This document shows positions 1 to 10,900 of a DNA stretch of 64,000 nucleotides, piece after piece (within the stretch, counting starts at the first letter, position 1; each line of letters begins with the position of its first letter). Below the pieces are notes generated by a model, which saw only the letters and a program-made list of their open reading frames with translations, ran no database searches and was not told where the DNA came from. Source of the stretch: Linyphia triangularis (lineage: Eukaryota > Arthropoda > Arachnida > Araneae > Linyphiidae); the NCBI GenBank assembly GCA_963978545.1, contig OZ021732.1, positions 44,154,059 to 44,218,058 of the forward strand, in the 5' to 3' direction. The translations under genes and the position numbers were made by a program.

Positions 1-1052
1 TTAACCAAAAGTAAAAATCTGAAGATTTGATTTTTCATATTCCAAAGTTTCTCTGCCACACACAAGCGGTCAAAAGAGTAATGAAAATAGTAACAGAACA
101 TCAGCAGGAACGTGTGGTAGGAGCGAACATGTCACAGTCAAAATTGAATAAAGAAAAGGAGGTAAAAACCTGTACTGAATCAGATTACAATGTAAAAAGA
201 AAACATAAATCCTGAAATTTATAATTCAAACTTATCAAGTGTAAGATATTGAAAACTAATTAGTAATAACAAAATTTTGTTTTATTCCATTATCAGGGTT
301 CTTAAAGGAAACTTATTGAGAGTTGAGGCGTCTTAAACAACAAAATCTAATTAATTGAAGAAAAAAAAATTTAAAAATGGAAATTCCGAAGTAAGAGTGG
401 AACATTTAAAAATTGTCTAAACTTTTTGTTTTATTCCATATCCAGGGTCATAAAAGAACAGTTTAGAGGGATCAGGTATTTCAGATTCGAAAATTTGTCT
501 TAATTGCAAAATTTGAGACCTAGATTTTTGTGACAAAATTTAATGTTGCAAGTGCAATTCCCTCCTTTGTCTCTCTGACAACAAATCAAGAAATTGCTGG
601 GTTGAAGTCAGACTAGGTGTCTAAGACTTTTTACAAGATCTTGTTATTTTGATTTTTCAATCATTTTAATAAAAACATTTTTGTGAAGTCCTTTTCTTTT
701 TCAGGTATATATTTTTGTGAAGGGGGTCAGAAAAAGAGCCAAAATTTCTTCTAATCTGACCCTGTTAATTTATATAGTGAGAACTATCTGCTTAAGAAAG
801 ATATTTAAATTTACATTTTATAGTAACATTATTTTTGTACTTTTTCATATGCCTATTATTACAACTACAACAATTCATAATGCATTACATTTTAAATAAA
901 CCCTTGCTATGTTGTAAATTAAGGAAATTCATTTATTATGAACATATATAGATCAAATTCATTACTTCAAAAACAAGTTATATTAATAATAATTACCTTA
1001 ACTAATAACATTTCTATCAGAATTTATAAAATTAGGCCTTTACTAAACATAC
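1..1052. other. AT-rich intron sequence, nothing recognised
   Basis: Probably intron of the TREX-like gene on the minus strand. No further TREX exon, repeat or RNA gene is recognisable; short open frames here lack motif support. Confidence 0.4.
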
Positions 1053-1325
1053 CTGTAATAGACATTGCAGTGGGTGAAATTGCAGTTCTCGGGCGAACAC
1101 ATAAACTAAGTTTATTTAACACTCGAAGGGAGCTGTCATTTTGAAAATCAGTTCGATCAATTGCAATCAATGAAATCTCAGTAATGTGAACATTCTTCTT
1201 TCCTATAAATGAAGGTAGCCCTGTTGCTTCCAAATCCATAAACACTAAGGTAGAAATCTTGGACCCTTGACTGCTGTCTTCATCCTCAGAAAACATGATT
1301 TTCAGAAAATCGTCCATTCGAAAAC
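1053..1325 (-). CDS. TREX-like exon with Exo I motif
   Basis: The exon holds the Exo I motif (D-L-E-A-T-G-L-P) and ends in ...ATTACAG followed by the donor GTATGT at 1052. It leaves the reading frame in phase 1. The internal ATG at 1317 is a possible alternative start. Confidence 0.8.
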
Positions 1326-2324
1326 CTACAGAGCTAAGATTCTACATTGTAACATTTAAAAAAAAAAATATATGCACGTATACAAGTTGATTTTCAAAAT
1401 AATAAAAAGAGTAAGCAATAAATTTAAATCATTTAAATTAACTTCATTATTTAATACAAAAGAATTTGCCAGAAAATATAATTATAATAACATTAAATTG
1501 ATTGGGCATTGGTAGAGGAAACAATTTGCTGTGTTTTGAGGGGAAATTAGTAAAGTTTTATAACTAAGTGGATTGTGTGTGTATATATATAGTGTATATA
1601 TATATAGTATATATATATATAGCTATGATTTAAATAATATTCTTTTAAACAAACTACAAGTGGTATTGAGGTCAGAGAATTGTGAAGGTCAAATAAAAGG
1701 TGTTATATGATACTACCTATTGAAAAAAAAATCATGTTTGCACTACAAAATGAACCTAGTTGGTAAAAAGTGAAACTTAACTTCTTCCAGTTATACCCTA
1801 TTAAGGTTAACTGCAGGGCACGTAGCTAGAAAACCGCAACCCACACAAAGACAGATGCCTTTCCAACTGATATTGTTAAGACATAATGTTTAGATGGTCA
1901 TTGATTTGCCTTTCATTCTTTTTACAGGGTAGCATTATTTAACAAATTTCCTTCTTAGGATTCAAACTAGTGGAGCTAGGTATTTTGGCTGATTAGTAAA
2001 TCCTGCAAATGAACCTAAATATAAATATCCAGAGCAGATTGTTTACCAGGATTTATATTAAATTGATTACCTCTACTGCGAACAGAGTTCCTGTATGTTA
2101 CGATATTTTTCAGAAACTATTACCGAGATAAATGTCCATTTATTCTTATAAGAAAAGATAAAAAGAAAGCAGATGAAACGTGTAATCTTTTCAGCAAGGG
2201 ATGCTAACTTACTTGTTATCAGTCTATTTCCTTCCGATCCGATCAGTGCAGATGAGACTTGGGACCAAGCAAGCACCATTTGTTTCTTGTTTGTTTGTAA
2301 TTTTGTGTGATCTGTTGCCACCAT
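1053..2324 (-). CDS. TREX-like 3'-5' DNA exonuclease, 5' part of gene (2 exons seen)
   Basis: This is the N-terminal part of a DEDDh exonuclease of the TREX1/TREX2 family, which degrades DNA from 3' ends and limits stray cytosolic or nuclear DNA. Exons are 2213-2324 and 1053-1325, read right to left. The donor GTAAGT at 2212-2207 and the acceptor before 1325 join in phase (112 nt, then 273 nt). The second exon carries the Exo I signature FMDLEATGLP, whose D and E are metal ligands (about residues 68 and 70). It then carries a TREX-like ITEISLIAIDR and LNKLSLCVRPRTAISPTA block. Exo II and Exo III are not in the window; the gene continues past the left edge. Translation could start in exon 1 (2324) or at the internal ATG at 1317. 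The second choice gives a length upstream of Exo I closer to known TREX proteins. The family call is strong; the 5' exon is an inference from phase. Confidence 0.72.
1326..2212 (-). other. Intron of TREX-like gene with TA-rich microsatellite
   Basis: Intron 1 of the TREX-like gene if the first exon is right. It holds a degenerate TA/TG simple repeat at about 1574-1622 and nothing else recognisable. Confidence 0.4.
2213..2324 (-). CDS. Putative first coding exon of the TREX-like gene
   Basis: This 37-codon exon starts at ATG 2324 and ends at a consensus donor (CAA then GTAAGT). It joins in frame to the exon at 1325, adding about 40 residues before the exonuclease domain. Those residues match no domain I know. 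It may instead be mostly 5' untranslated. Confidence 0.45.
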
Positions 2325-2569
2325 CTATATCGATAGTTGCCACCAGTAAAATTGATTCCTATATTTAATAAAAGTTATGTGACCATAGACGTCAAATCAA
2401 TTTCTTCATTTCACTAAAATATAAAAAGTATTGTGATTAGCTACATGTATGGGAAAATTTTAATTGATTTTCAAAGTTGTATTGCGATACGTCTGCGGAG
2501 TGATGACGTCACAAAATGGCCGCTGGGTTTTTAAGAAATGGACGTCAATCTGAATTAACACTATGCTGT

Positions 2570-3110
2570 TTTTATTTCATGAATTACCAATTAATTCATT
2601 GTTATTTTTAATTTCTAACTTTCGAACGTTGTAGCCGAAACTTTCCGATAAGTGGTCCAATAGGTGAGTAAGTATTTTATGCACTAGTTTATGTTTTCTG
2701 TGTAATTAAAGAAAGTGTGTTTTTGATTTGTTGGTCTGGATTGTGGTTTTTATTTCATGAATTATAGATAAATAAATTATTGTTTTAAAATTTTAACTAG
2801 CGAATGTTGTAGCGTAAATCTTCCAATAAGTGGTCCGATAGGTAGATAAACTTTAAAAGCAGTAGTTTTTTTTTTTCTTTCTTTAATCAAACGACGTTTG
2901 TTTTTGGCTTGTCAGTCCCCAGTCAAGATTAGCACTGTGTTCTTTTATTTAATGAATTATGGATAAAAATTAAAAATAATAGTCTATTTAACTAGTGAAA
3001 GTTGTTGCCCTAACATTCTTATAATTAGTCCCATAGGTGAGTAAACACTATTTTCAGTAATATATTGTTTATGTTTTAAGAAAAAGTTTGTTTACATTTC
3101 ATTGTTGATA
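2570..3110 (+). repeat. Three tandem ~185-bp units in the left foldback arm
   Basis: Units start at about 2570, 2752 and 2941. Each opens with a TTTTATTTMATGAATTA-like stretch. Each contains a GAAxGTTGTxGCC block, then AAGTGGTCCRATAGGT (degenerate in unit 3). Similarity between units is partial, so the duplications are older than the inverted arms. The same three units recur in reverse complement at the right end (about 6790-7320). Confidence 0.7.
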
Positions 3111-5792
3111 TCCATAGCATTAGGCTTTGACACCAACAACTGAGATTGTTAATTGAACATTCAGTATTGCTTGTAAGAGTTAAAAGAACTAGTTAGCAAC
3201 AAAAATGAGTTACACATGCACAATTAAACCCCTTGGCATATTTTGTTCGTAATCTATTGAATTCGCCTCTTCAAACTTGGATTTTATTAATAAGTATTAA
3301 TGGAAACACTTATTTCTTCGAAGTTATGACCATTGTTTTTATTATTTTCGATTATTATGTGTTAAAAAGAGATGTTTATTAAACCGTTGATTGGTAAATC
3401 TTTCTTGGTACATGCTAAATGGTGTTTGGTTTTTGGGAGCCATGTTATTTTACAACATGCTCTCATTACTAAATGTCTTTTGGTTCTAGCCTCGAAAGTA
3501 ATGCAACACGGAAACCTTATTGGACATATTATATTCTAAAACTGTGTTTTGGTAGTTATTTACTATTAATATTGTTAATTCTTGCTGTTCATATTTCTTA
3601 GGAAAACTTACTAAAATTTCAACAAATGGGCTGCCCTCTATCCTCAATTATCATTAATGTGGATATATGAAGAACACACCTCGAATATCAAGGTTCGCAT
3701 TTCATTACAGGATGGAATTTTTGTTATGGTGGTAGGGGAATACTGTGGTAGGTTTTTCTATTTCAAAATGTGAAACTTTTGATAAGAATGATAAATAAAC
3801 TATAATTTTATGTAGTTTTGGTTATTTGATTTCCTAATTCAAGTACTACCTGAGGGCCACTGCACTGAAACAACTACACAACATCTACAATTATGCCTCA
3901 TGACCATACCACAACTACAAATTTAATAGTAGTATATAATTCATAAAAAGAATAGCCAGATGCTAAAATGGTTAAAAAATATGCCATAAAATGTAAAATA
4001 ATACATAATAAGAAACTTTTTAGAGTAAAATTAATACAAACTTTTGTTTTTCCTAAAAAAAAAAAGCTATTTTATAATAAACATTTAACTAGACTAGTAC
4101 TTTTCTACATTCAACTTGTTCGCTTCTTTAGGTCAATGACTGTCCACTATGTTCAATCACCATTACAGGGTATGTTGTAAAAAAATCTCACTCAAATATC
4201 AGGATTCGTATTTCATTACAGGATGAATATTTTGTAGTGCAGGTTGGTTCTGTTTGTTTCAAAATTTTAAATATTATAATATCTAGGACAGAGAACAAGT
4301 AATATTTGACCAGAATAATATGTGAACTAGTATAATGCACATTATATTGGTTTGGCTATTTGGAGTTTTTCTGATGCAAATATTACACAAAAGCCATAGT
4401 GCACAAAAACATTTTAATAATAATACACCTCATGTTTTTAGATTTAGCCAGATGACCAACATTCATAGGTGTTGCAGGAAGAGTCAAAGTGGTGCCTTTA
4501 CATTTGAAAATTAGAAAATAAGTAGAGAAAAGTGGTAAATTTGCAAGAAATGAAAATATGTACACTTTTTTTAAAAGAAAACTAATGCTCAACTATTAAC
4601 ATTTGGGTAGGAAATTCATTTGTTTTTCAATCTTGCATTCCGCTGTATGGAATTTGCTGCTCTATCCAGCAAATAAACCTGCTGGGAACTGAGCTAGCAT
4701 TTCAATCTCTCCAAATCCATGCCTGACCAAACTGACGTTGAGGCCTCAGAGGATTTTATGTGTAGCATTATCATATAATTTTGTTACAGCAAGGTACTGG
4801 TTTGTTCCCAGAGCCAATGGGGCTATGTACACAATAGAAAACTATTGCAATTACTTAAAAATCATTCTTTAACATTAAAGAAAATATAATTTTTAATGAA
4901 TAAGAATCATAAACATCTTGAGGACAGTAATCAAAACATGCAACTTACTGTAATTTAATAAGTATAGTTAACTTTGTTCCTACCATTAATTTTAGTAAAA
5001 TGAAATGAACCTAGTAAAAAATAAATATGGTACTTTTAGAAGGGTCAAAAGGCCTCCATTCTTGTCAGAAATTGAAAAAAAATTACATAATTTATGTTAA
5101 CTCTTAATTCAGCAACAATGTTTGAGTGCTTTTTTAGCAAAACAATAAAAAAAATCTTTCAAGGTTACTAAAATTAAAAGATAAAATGAGATGAACAATT
5201 TTCGCTAAAGCATGCAGGTATACAATTGGCAAAAGAACCATTTTTGATAGTCATTGACAATAAGCAATAACATTCTCTCAATATGACAAATTACATACTT
5301 CTCATGTTCATTGTTTAGTATAAAATGTGTATCTTTTTTGTGGGGTTTGTAATAATTTTACTACTTAAAGTCTTAAATGATTTTGATTTCATTGGGCAAC
5401 TTGTAACCATTTTAGTATCTTGCCAAAAAGAAAATTTGAATTATATTTACTTGTTAAAGGTATTTTGTACTCCACTGCCATAATTTTCTTTTTATGATTT
5501 ATATACAATTAAACATATAGTTGTAAAATGGAGCATATTTGATCAGCAATAAGGAATTAAAGATTAATTTATTATGATATCAACTCAATGGACAAGTGAA
5601 AATTATTCTTAAGCATGCATAATAAATCTTATAATGTTTTCAATCATAAACAACATTTTCTATTCCGTAATACTAAGCAATATTTTAAAATAAATTACAG
5701 GATCATTATTTGCTAACTCAGATGATGGTGCCTGATCATCTAGCCGAGTCCAAAATCATGAAGCTTAGTTGTAGATGTTGCGTAATTGTTTC

Positions 5793-5985
5793 AGTGCAGT
5801 TGTCCTCGGGTTGGTTTGTACACTCAACAACCTATTTTTATGCACAATCACGGCTAATCAAGCAGGGACCTACAGCTTAAAATGGATGTCGAACCACAAC
5901 AAACATCCAAGTCTAACCCGGCACCTTTGTCATGCGAAATCAGAGCTCTAACCACACAGCCATCAGGTTGGCCAGTTCACCTTTA
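5793..5985 (-). repeat. tRNA-derived SINE, family A, in the right foldback arm
   Basis: Read on the minus strand, it starts with a tRNA-like head holding an A-box-like TGGCTGTGTGGTTAGAGC and a degenerate B box (CCGGGTTAGACTT). A conserved body follows (TTAAGCTGTAGGTCC ... CATAAAAATAGG). The left foldback arm lacks this insert at the matching place, so the SINE came after the arms formed. Related copies are at 10501-10675 and 50300-50425. Confidence 0.75.
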
Positions 5986-7396
5986 GTAGTACTTGAATTT
6001 GACAACTAAATCTACACAGTATAAATTATAATAGTTTATTTATCATTCTCCTCAAAAGACACACCTTGTTTACTGTCCTCGGGCTTTTAAATATTATGAT
6101 AAGGTATAGTAAAATTCATATTTTCCAATAGAAAAACCTACCACGGTATTCACCTACCACCATAACAAAAATTCCATTCTGTAATGAAATGCGAACCTTG
6201 ATATTCGAGGTGTGTTCTTCATATATCCACATTAATGATAATTGAGGATAGAGGGCAGCCCATTTGTTGAAATTTTAGTAAGTTTTCCTAAGAAATATGA
6301 ACAGCAAGAATTAACAATATTAATAGTAAATAACTACCAAAACACAGTTTTAGAATATAATATGTCCAATAAGGTTTCCGTGTTGCATTACTTTCGAGGC
6401 TAGAACCAAAAGACATTTAGTAATGAGAGCATGTTGTAAAATAACATGGCTCCCAAAAACCAAACACCATTTAGCATGTACCAAGAAAGATTTACCAATC
6501 AACGGTTTAATAAACATCTCTTTTTAACACATAATAATCGAAAATAATAAAAACAATGGTCATAACTTCGAAGAAATAAGTGTTTCCATTAATACTTATT
6601 AATAAAATCCAAGTTTGAAGAGGCGAATTCAATAGATTACGAACAAAATATGCCAAGGGGTTTAATTGTGCATGTGTAACTCATTTTTGTTGCTAACTAG
6701 TTCTTTTAACTCTTACAAGCAATACTGAATGTTCAATTAACAATCTCAGTTGTTGGTGTCAAAGCCTAATGCTATGGATATCAACAATGAAATGTAAACA
6801 AACTTTTTCTTAAAACATAAACAATATATTACTGAAAATAGTGTTTACTCACCTATGGGACTAATTATAAGAATGTTAGGGCAACAACTTTCACTAGTTA
6901 AATAGACTATTATTTTTAATTTTTATCCATAATTCATTAAATAAAAGAACACAGTGCTAATCTTGACTGGGGACTGACAAGCCAAAAACAAACGTCGTTT
7001 GATTAAAGAAAAAAAAATAAACTACTGATTTTAAAGTTTATCTACCTATCGGACCACTTATTGGAAGATCTACGCTACAACATTCGCTAGTTAAAATTTA
7101 AAAATAATAATTTATTTATCTACAATTCATGAAATAAAAACCACAATTCAGACCAACAAATCAAAAACACACTTTCTTTAATTACACAGAAAACATAAAC
7201 TAGTGCATAAAATGCTTACTCACCTATTGGACCACTTATCGGAAAGTTTCGGCTACAACGTTCGAAAGTTAGAAATTAAAAATAACAATTAATTAATTGG
7301 TAATTCATGAAATAAAAACAGCACAGTGTTAATTCAGATTGACGTCCATTTCTTAAAAACCCAGCGGCCATTTTGTGACGTCACACTCCGCAGACG

Positions 7397-7738
7397 TATT
7401 GGTCACAAACATATATTGTTATTGTTATAACCCCCACTCCTGATAAGACTGTGAAAAAAGTCCATTAAGTTTCAGTTATAAAACATAATTGAAAGTATTT
7501 TTTGGGGTATAATAAAATGCATCGATGTGATTTATCATTTAAAACTATCTTAGGAATTTAGATTGATTTAAGTGAATTATTAAATATCCCCTTCAGAAAA
7601 AGTGGCGTCTGATAAGAAAATATTTGAGCTGAAGAGAAGAAATCATACAACAATACGATTGCATAAAAAAACAAAAACTGTTTTGGTTTTACTGTTATAG
7701 AAGGTTATAGTGTTGGTCTTGACATAATTATTTGAAGT
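7397..7738 (+). promoter_or_regulatory. Dr1 upstream region and 5' UTR
   Basis: These 340 bp lie between the foldback element and the Dr1 start codon and must contain the proximal promoter and leader unless the promoter lies inside the foldback. No convincing TATA box was found. The CRE (TGACGTCA) in the foldback end is about 360 bp upstream of the ATG. Confidence 0.35.
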
Positions 7739-7949
7739 ATGGCCGAAACTGAAGAAGATCTTACTATTCCTCGAGCAGCAATGAATAAAATGATAAAAGA
7801 ATTGCTTCCACACATACGCGTCGCGAATGATGCCAGAGAGCTCATTCTGAACTGCTGCACAGAGTTTATTCACCACATATCAACCGAAGCCAATGATGTT
7901 TGTAATAAGCTGCAGAAAAAGACAATTTCCGCCGAACATGTGCTTTCAG
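7739..7949 (+). CDS. Dr1: Dr1 exon 1
   Basis: Codons 1-70 plus one base. It encodes most of the histone fold and ends GCTTTCAG before the donor GTGAAC. Confidence 0.96.
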
Positions 7950-10900
7950 GTGAACATAAATTCTTAATTTTCATTTAATGGATTGTGCAATTGTAAATTT
8001 GGTTCAAATCATGTTTTAACATGGAATTTTTCTGATCTGATCAGTGGTTTATAGCCCTCGTGTTGCTGACGGCGCCAGATAATCTGAATACAACAACCAA
8101 TCTGATCAGTGGTGTGGGCACAGATAAACGGCGTCCCTACATTTTAATTCACGTCTCTAAGTCTCGTTTAGCACAAGAGAGGTCTTGGGCTCTATCTCAG
8201 CTCCAATATCGTACTTTAAAAATACAACTGCAATTATCTGGTTGTATGGGGAGAGTTTTCTTTGACTACCATAGAAAGGCCATTCAAAATGCATTCTTCT
8301 CATCTTGACCCTTAAACTGTTCCCACTCTCAGTGCTTCCGATCTTTCAGTATATTGATGTTTTGCTTAAGTAGTAGTTGTCCTTGTGGCTTTTGTACCAG
8401 AAAAAAATACGAATTCCAACTCTACTACACCTGAACAAGAATTATTGTTCTTGTGTGCTGAATCTGGGAGAAAGGTGACCACTATTCTTGAAAGGTTTTA
8501 GCTTTAGGAAAAAGTATTTTGACATTTTCTACATCATAACCCCTCACCTCCCATCTGGAATTTTTTAACTACTTCCCACTACTCTCGTAAAGTAGGTATC
8601 AGAAACTTTATTTCAAGGTATCTTTAAAATTACATAATTCACCTGGAATGAATTGTATCCAATGCAACAGTATTTCTAATTGTGTGCTATTACTATTCTG
8701 TTAGCCCTAGAATAACTAAACATAAATCAGTGTTACTCTGTAACTAATTATTCAACTCATAGACTACAAATTAAAAACAAGTATATTGTTATATTTCATT
8801 TCTTTATTGAAATGTAGGTACAAATTAGTATATCTTGACTGAAGCATTATAAAATTTTAATGGGGCGATTCCAAATCGAGTTGCAACTTCTTTTGAGGTA
8901 TGTCATTTCCTCCACCTTAGTCCAAACCAGTTTGTTTACTTCCGCCATCTCTGTTGGCGTGATGCTTGGCAACAAGCAATTGCCTAGAAATTTGACTATC
9001 GTCATCGTCCAGGTTATTTGATTTTAGCAATTATTACAATGAAAAAATTTGTAATTATTAAAGTATTTATAACTTATGTTTTTTAAGTTTCAACATTTTG
9101 ATTTTAATTTGTTATTAGTTTCCCGTTGACATTAACGCTAATAACTCACTTAAAGGCAAAGTAATTTTCACAAGTATTTCTTAATAATAATATATTTGAT
9201 AAAGATCAAAATGAATAACCTTTATTGTAATTTATATTTAATAATGTCATTTAATAGGATAATTTTTCATTTAGAAATACATTAGAACTTATTCTATCTA
9301 TAGTATTCGTATAATTTTTCATTTACAAAAACATCACTCATTCATGTTATACCAAGAATGTAGATATTTCATTTTGTGAATTATTTTAAAAAAAAATAAA
9401 ATAATAGAAAGTAAAAAATAAATAAATAAAAATACAATTTTGTTATTCTTTAAAAAAAAAAAGATTTTTTCAGAAAAAAAACATTTGGTTTAAATCATGC
9501 CAACCACGCACATTTGTACACAATTACATTCATATTCAGCTATTTTTGCAGTTCAAAATAACGCTGCATATATTTTCCTCTTTTTTACACTTTGACTGTT
9601 TTCACCCCTGATAATACAAACATTATATATTAACTTTATAAAATATGTTTTTATTTTTAGCCTTAGAAGCTCTAGGGTTTAGTTCATACAAAGAAGAAGC
9701 TGAAGCCGTTTTTAAAGATTGTAAAGCCATGGCTGCCAAGCGAAGAAGGCAAAGCACTCGATTAGAAAATTTAGGTATTCCCGAAGAGGAACTTTTAAGA
9801 CAGCAGCAAGAACTTTTTGCTAAAGTAATTTTATTTTACAATTGTTTTTCTTTTACGCAGATTTAATGTAATAACTGCCACAAATTACTGCATGTTTTTG
9901 AAAAGGTGTCCGTAAGATTTTTTTTTTTTTTTTCTTTATTCAAAACTTCTCTGTTCTAGGGTAGATCAAACTTTTACTTAGTATGCATTATAAAAGTAAT
10001 AAAAAAGAAAGAGACTGGTGCGACATATTTCAAATTGATACTATAAATGGATTCTATTGAAAAAAGATGTATTAATCTCTCCCTTTTTTTTTAAATAAGA
10101 CTAGAAAAAAAGTATTAAAACTCTTTAGCTTTGCTTAAAACATGTTCACAATGTAGCATCTCAGTTCCCACCATTCAAACACTAAGATCGAAGGTTCCCA
10201 AACTTGTTTAAAAAGTTGACTCTTTTTAGAAAGTTGATTAGCTTTTAATTTTTCTATCAGACCCCTTCTTTTCTCAATACATATACAAGGCTTTTAATTT
10301 TTTTTTTCTAATGATACTTATTGATAATGCTTTATGCACTTTTATTAAAAAAATTGCAAAAAGATTTTTATTTATTGTACTCTCAAAGAAATATAATTAT
10401 ATTATGTACTGCCAATAATTAAAATACACATTCCAATTAAAAAGTTTTAAACATGTAAAACTTTAGAAACTGTTCAGAAACATGGAAAGATGCGATCTTT
10501 GGTAGGTTGGTTTGCAAACTTAACAACCTATTTCTATGCACAATGACATCTAATCAGGCCAGGACTTACAGCTTAACATGGAACCACGACGGAACATTCA
10601 CGCCTAACCTGGGATTCGAACCCTGCACCCTTGGCATGCGAGGCCAGAGCATTAATCACAGTCATTAGATGGGCAAGATGCCATCTTTAACAAGGGGTGA
10701 ATCCATCTCAAGTGGTCCAGAGCATGTTGCTTGACCATTTTTAATCTTTTTTATATTTTGATCCTGATAACCCCTAAATGTTTAGAGTTCAAAACGATAA
10801 TTATTTTATTTTTATGTCAACTCACTAAAATATAGGGGGCGCTTTTGTGCTGGGCGACGGGCACTTTTTAAGGATTTTGGACAGCTACGGAAATACCTTT

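Larger units (their letters stand above)
2490..7396. mobile_element. Large foldback (inverted-repeat) element, 4.9 kb
   Basis: The sequence from 2490 inward is repeated in reverse complement from 7396 inward, with very few differences over about 1.3-1.4 kb per arm. For example, 3641-3740 pairs with about 6150-6280. Beyond that, a weaker stretch at about 3840-3905 pairs with 5745-5820. Both ends begin CGTCTGCGGAGT and are followed within about 20 bp by TGACGTCAC and AAAATGGCC. Both ends are flanked by TA, the likely target duplication. Each arm starts with three diverged tandem units of about 185 bp. The loop (about 3905-5745) has no transposase-like frame, so the element is non-autonomous. 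A SINE has inserted in the right arm (5793-5985). This resembles Foldback-class elements, but I cannot name the family. Confidence 0.85.

Noticed and set aside
7643..7876. 77-codon minus-strand frame
   Set aside because: Antisense of Dr1 exon 1.
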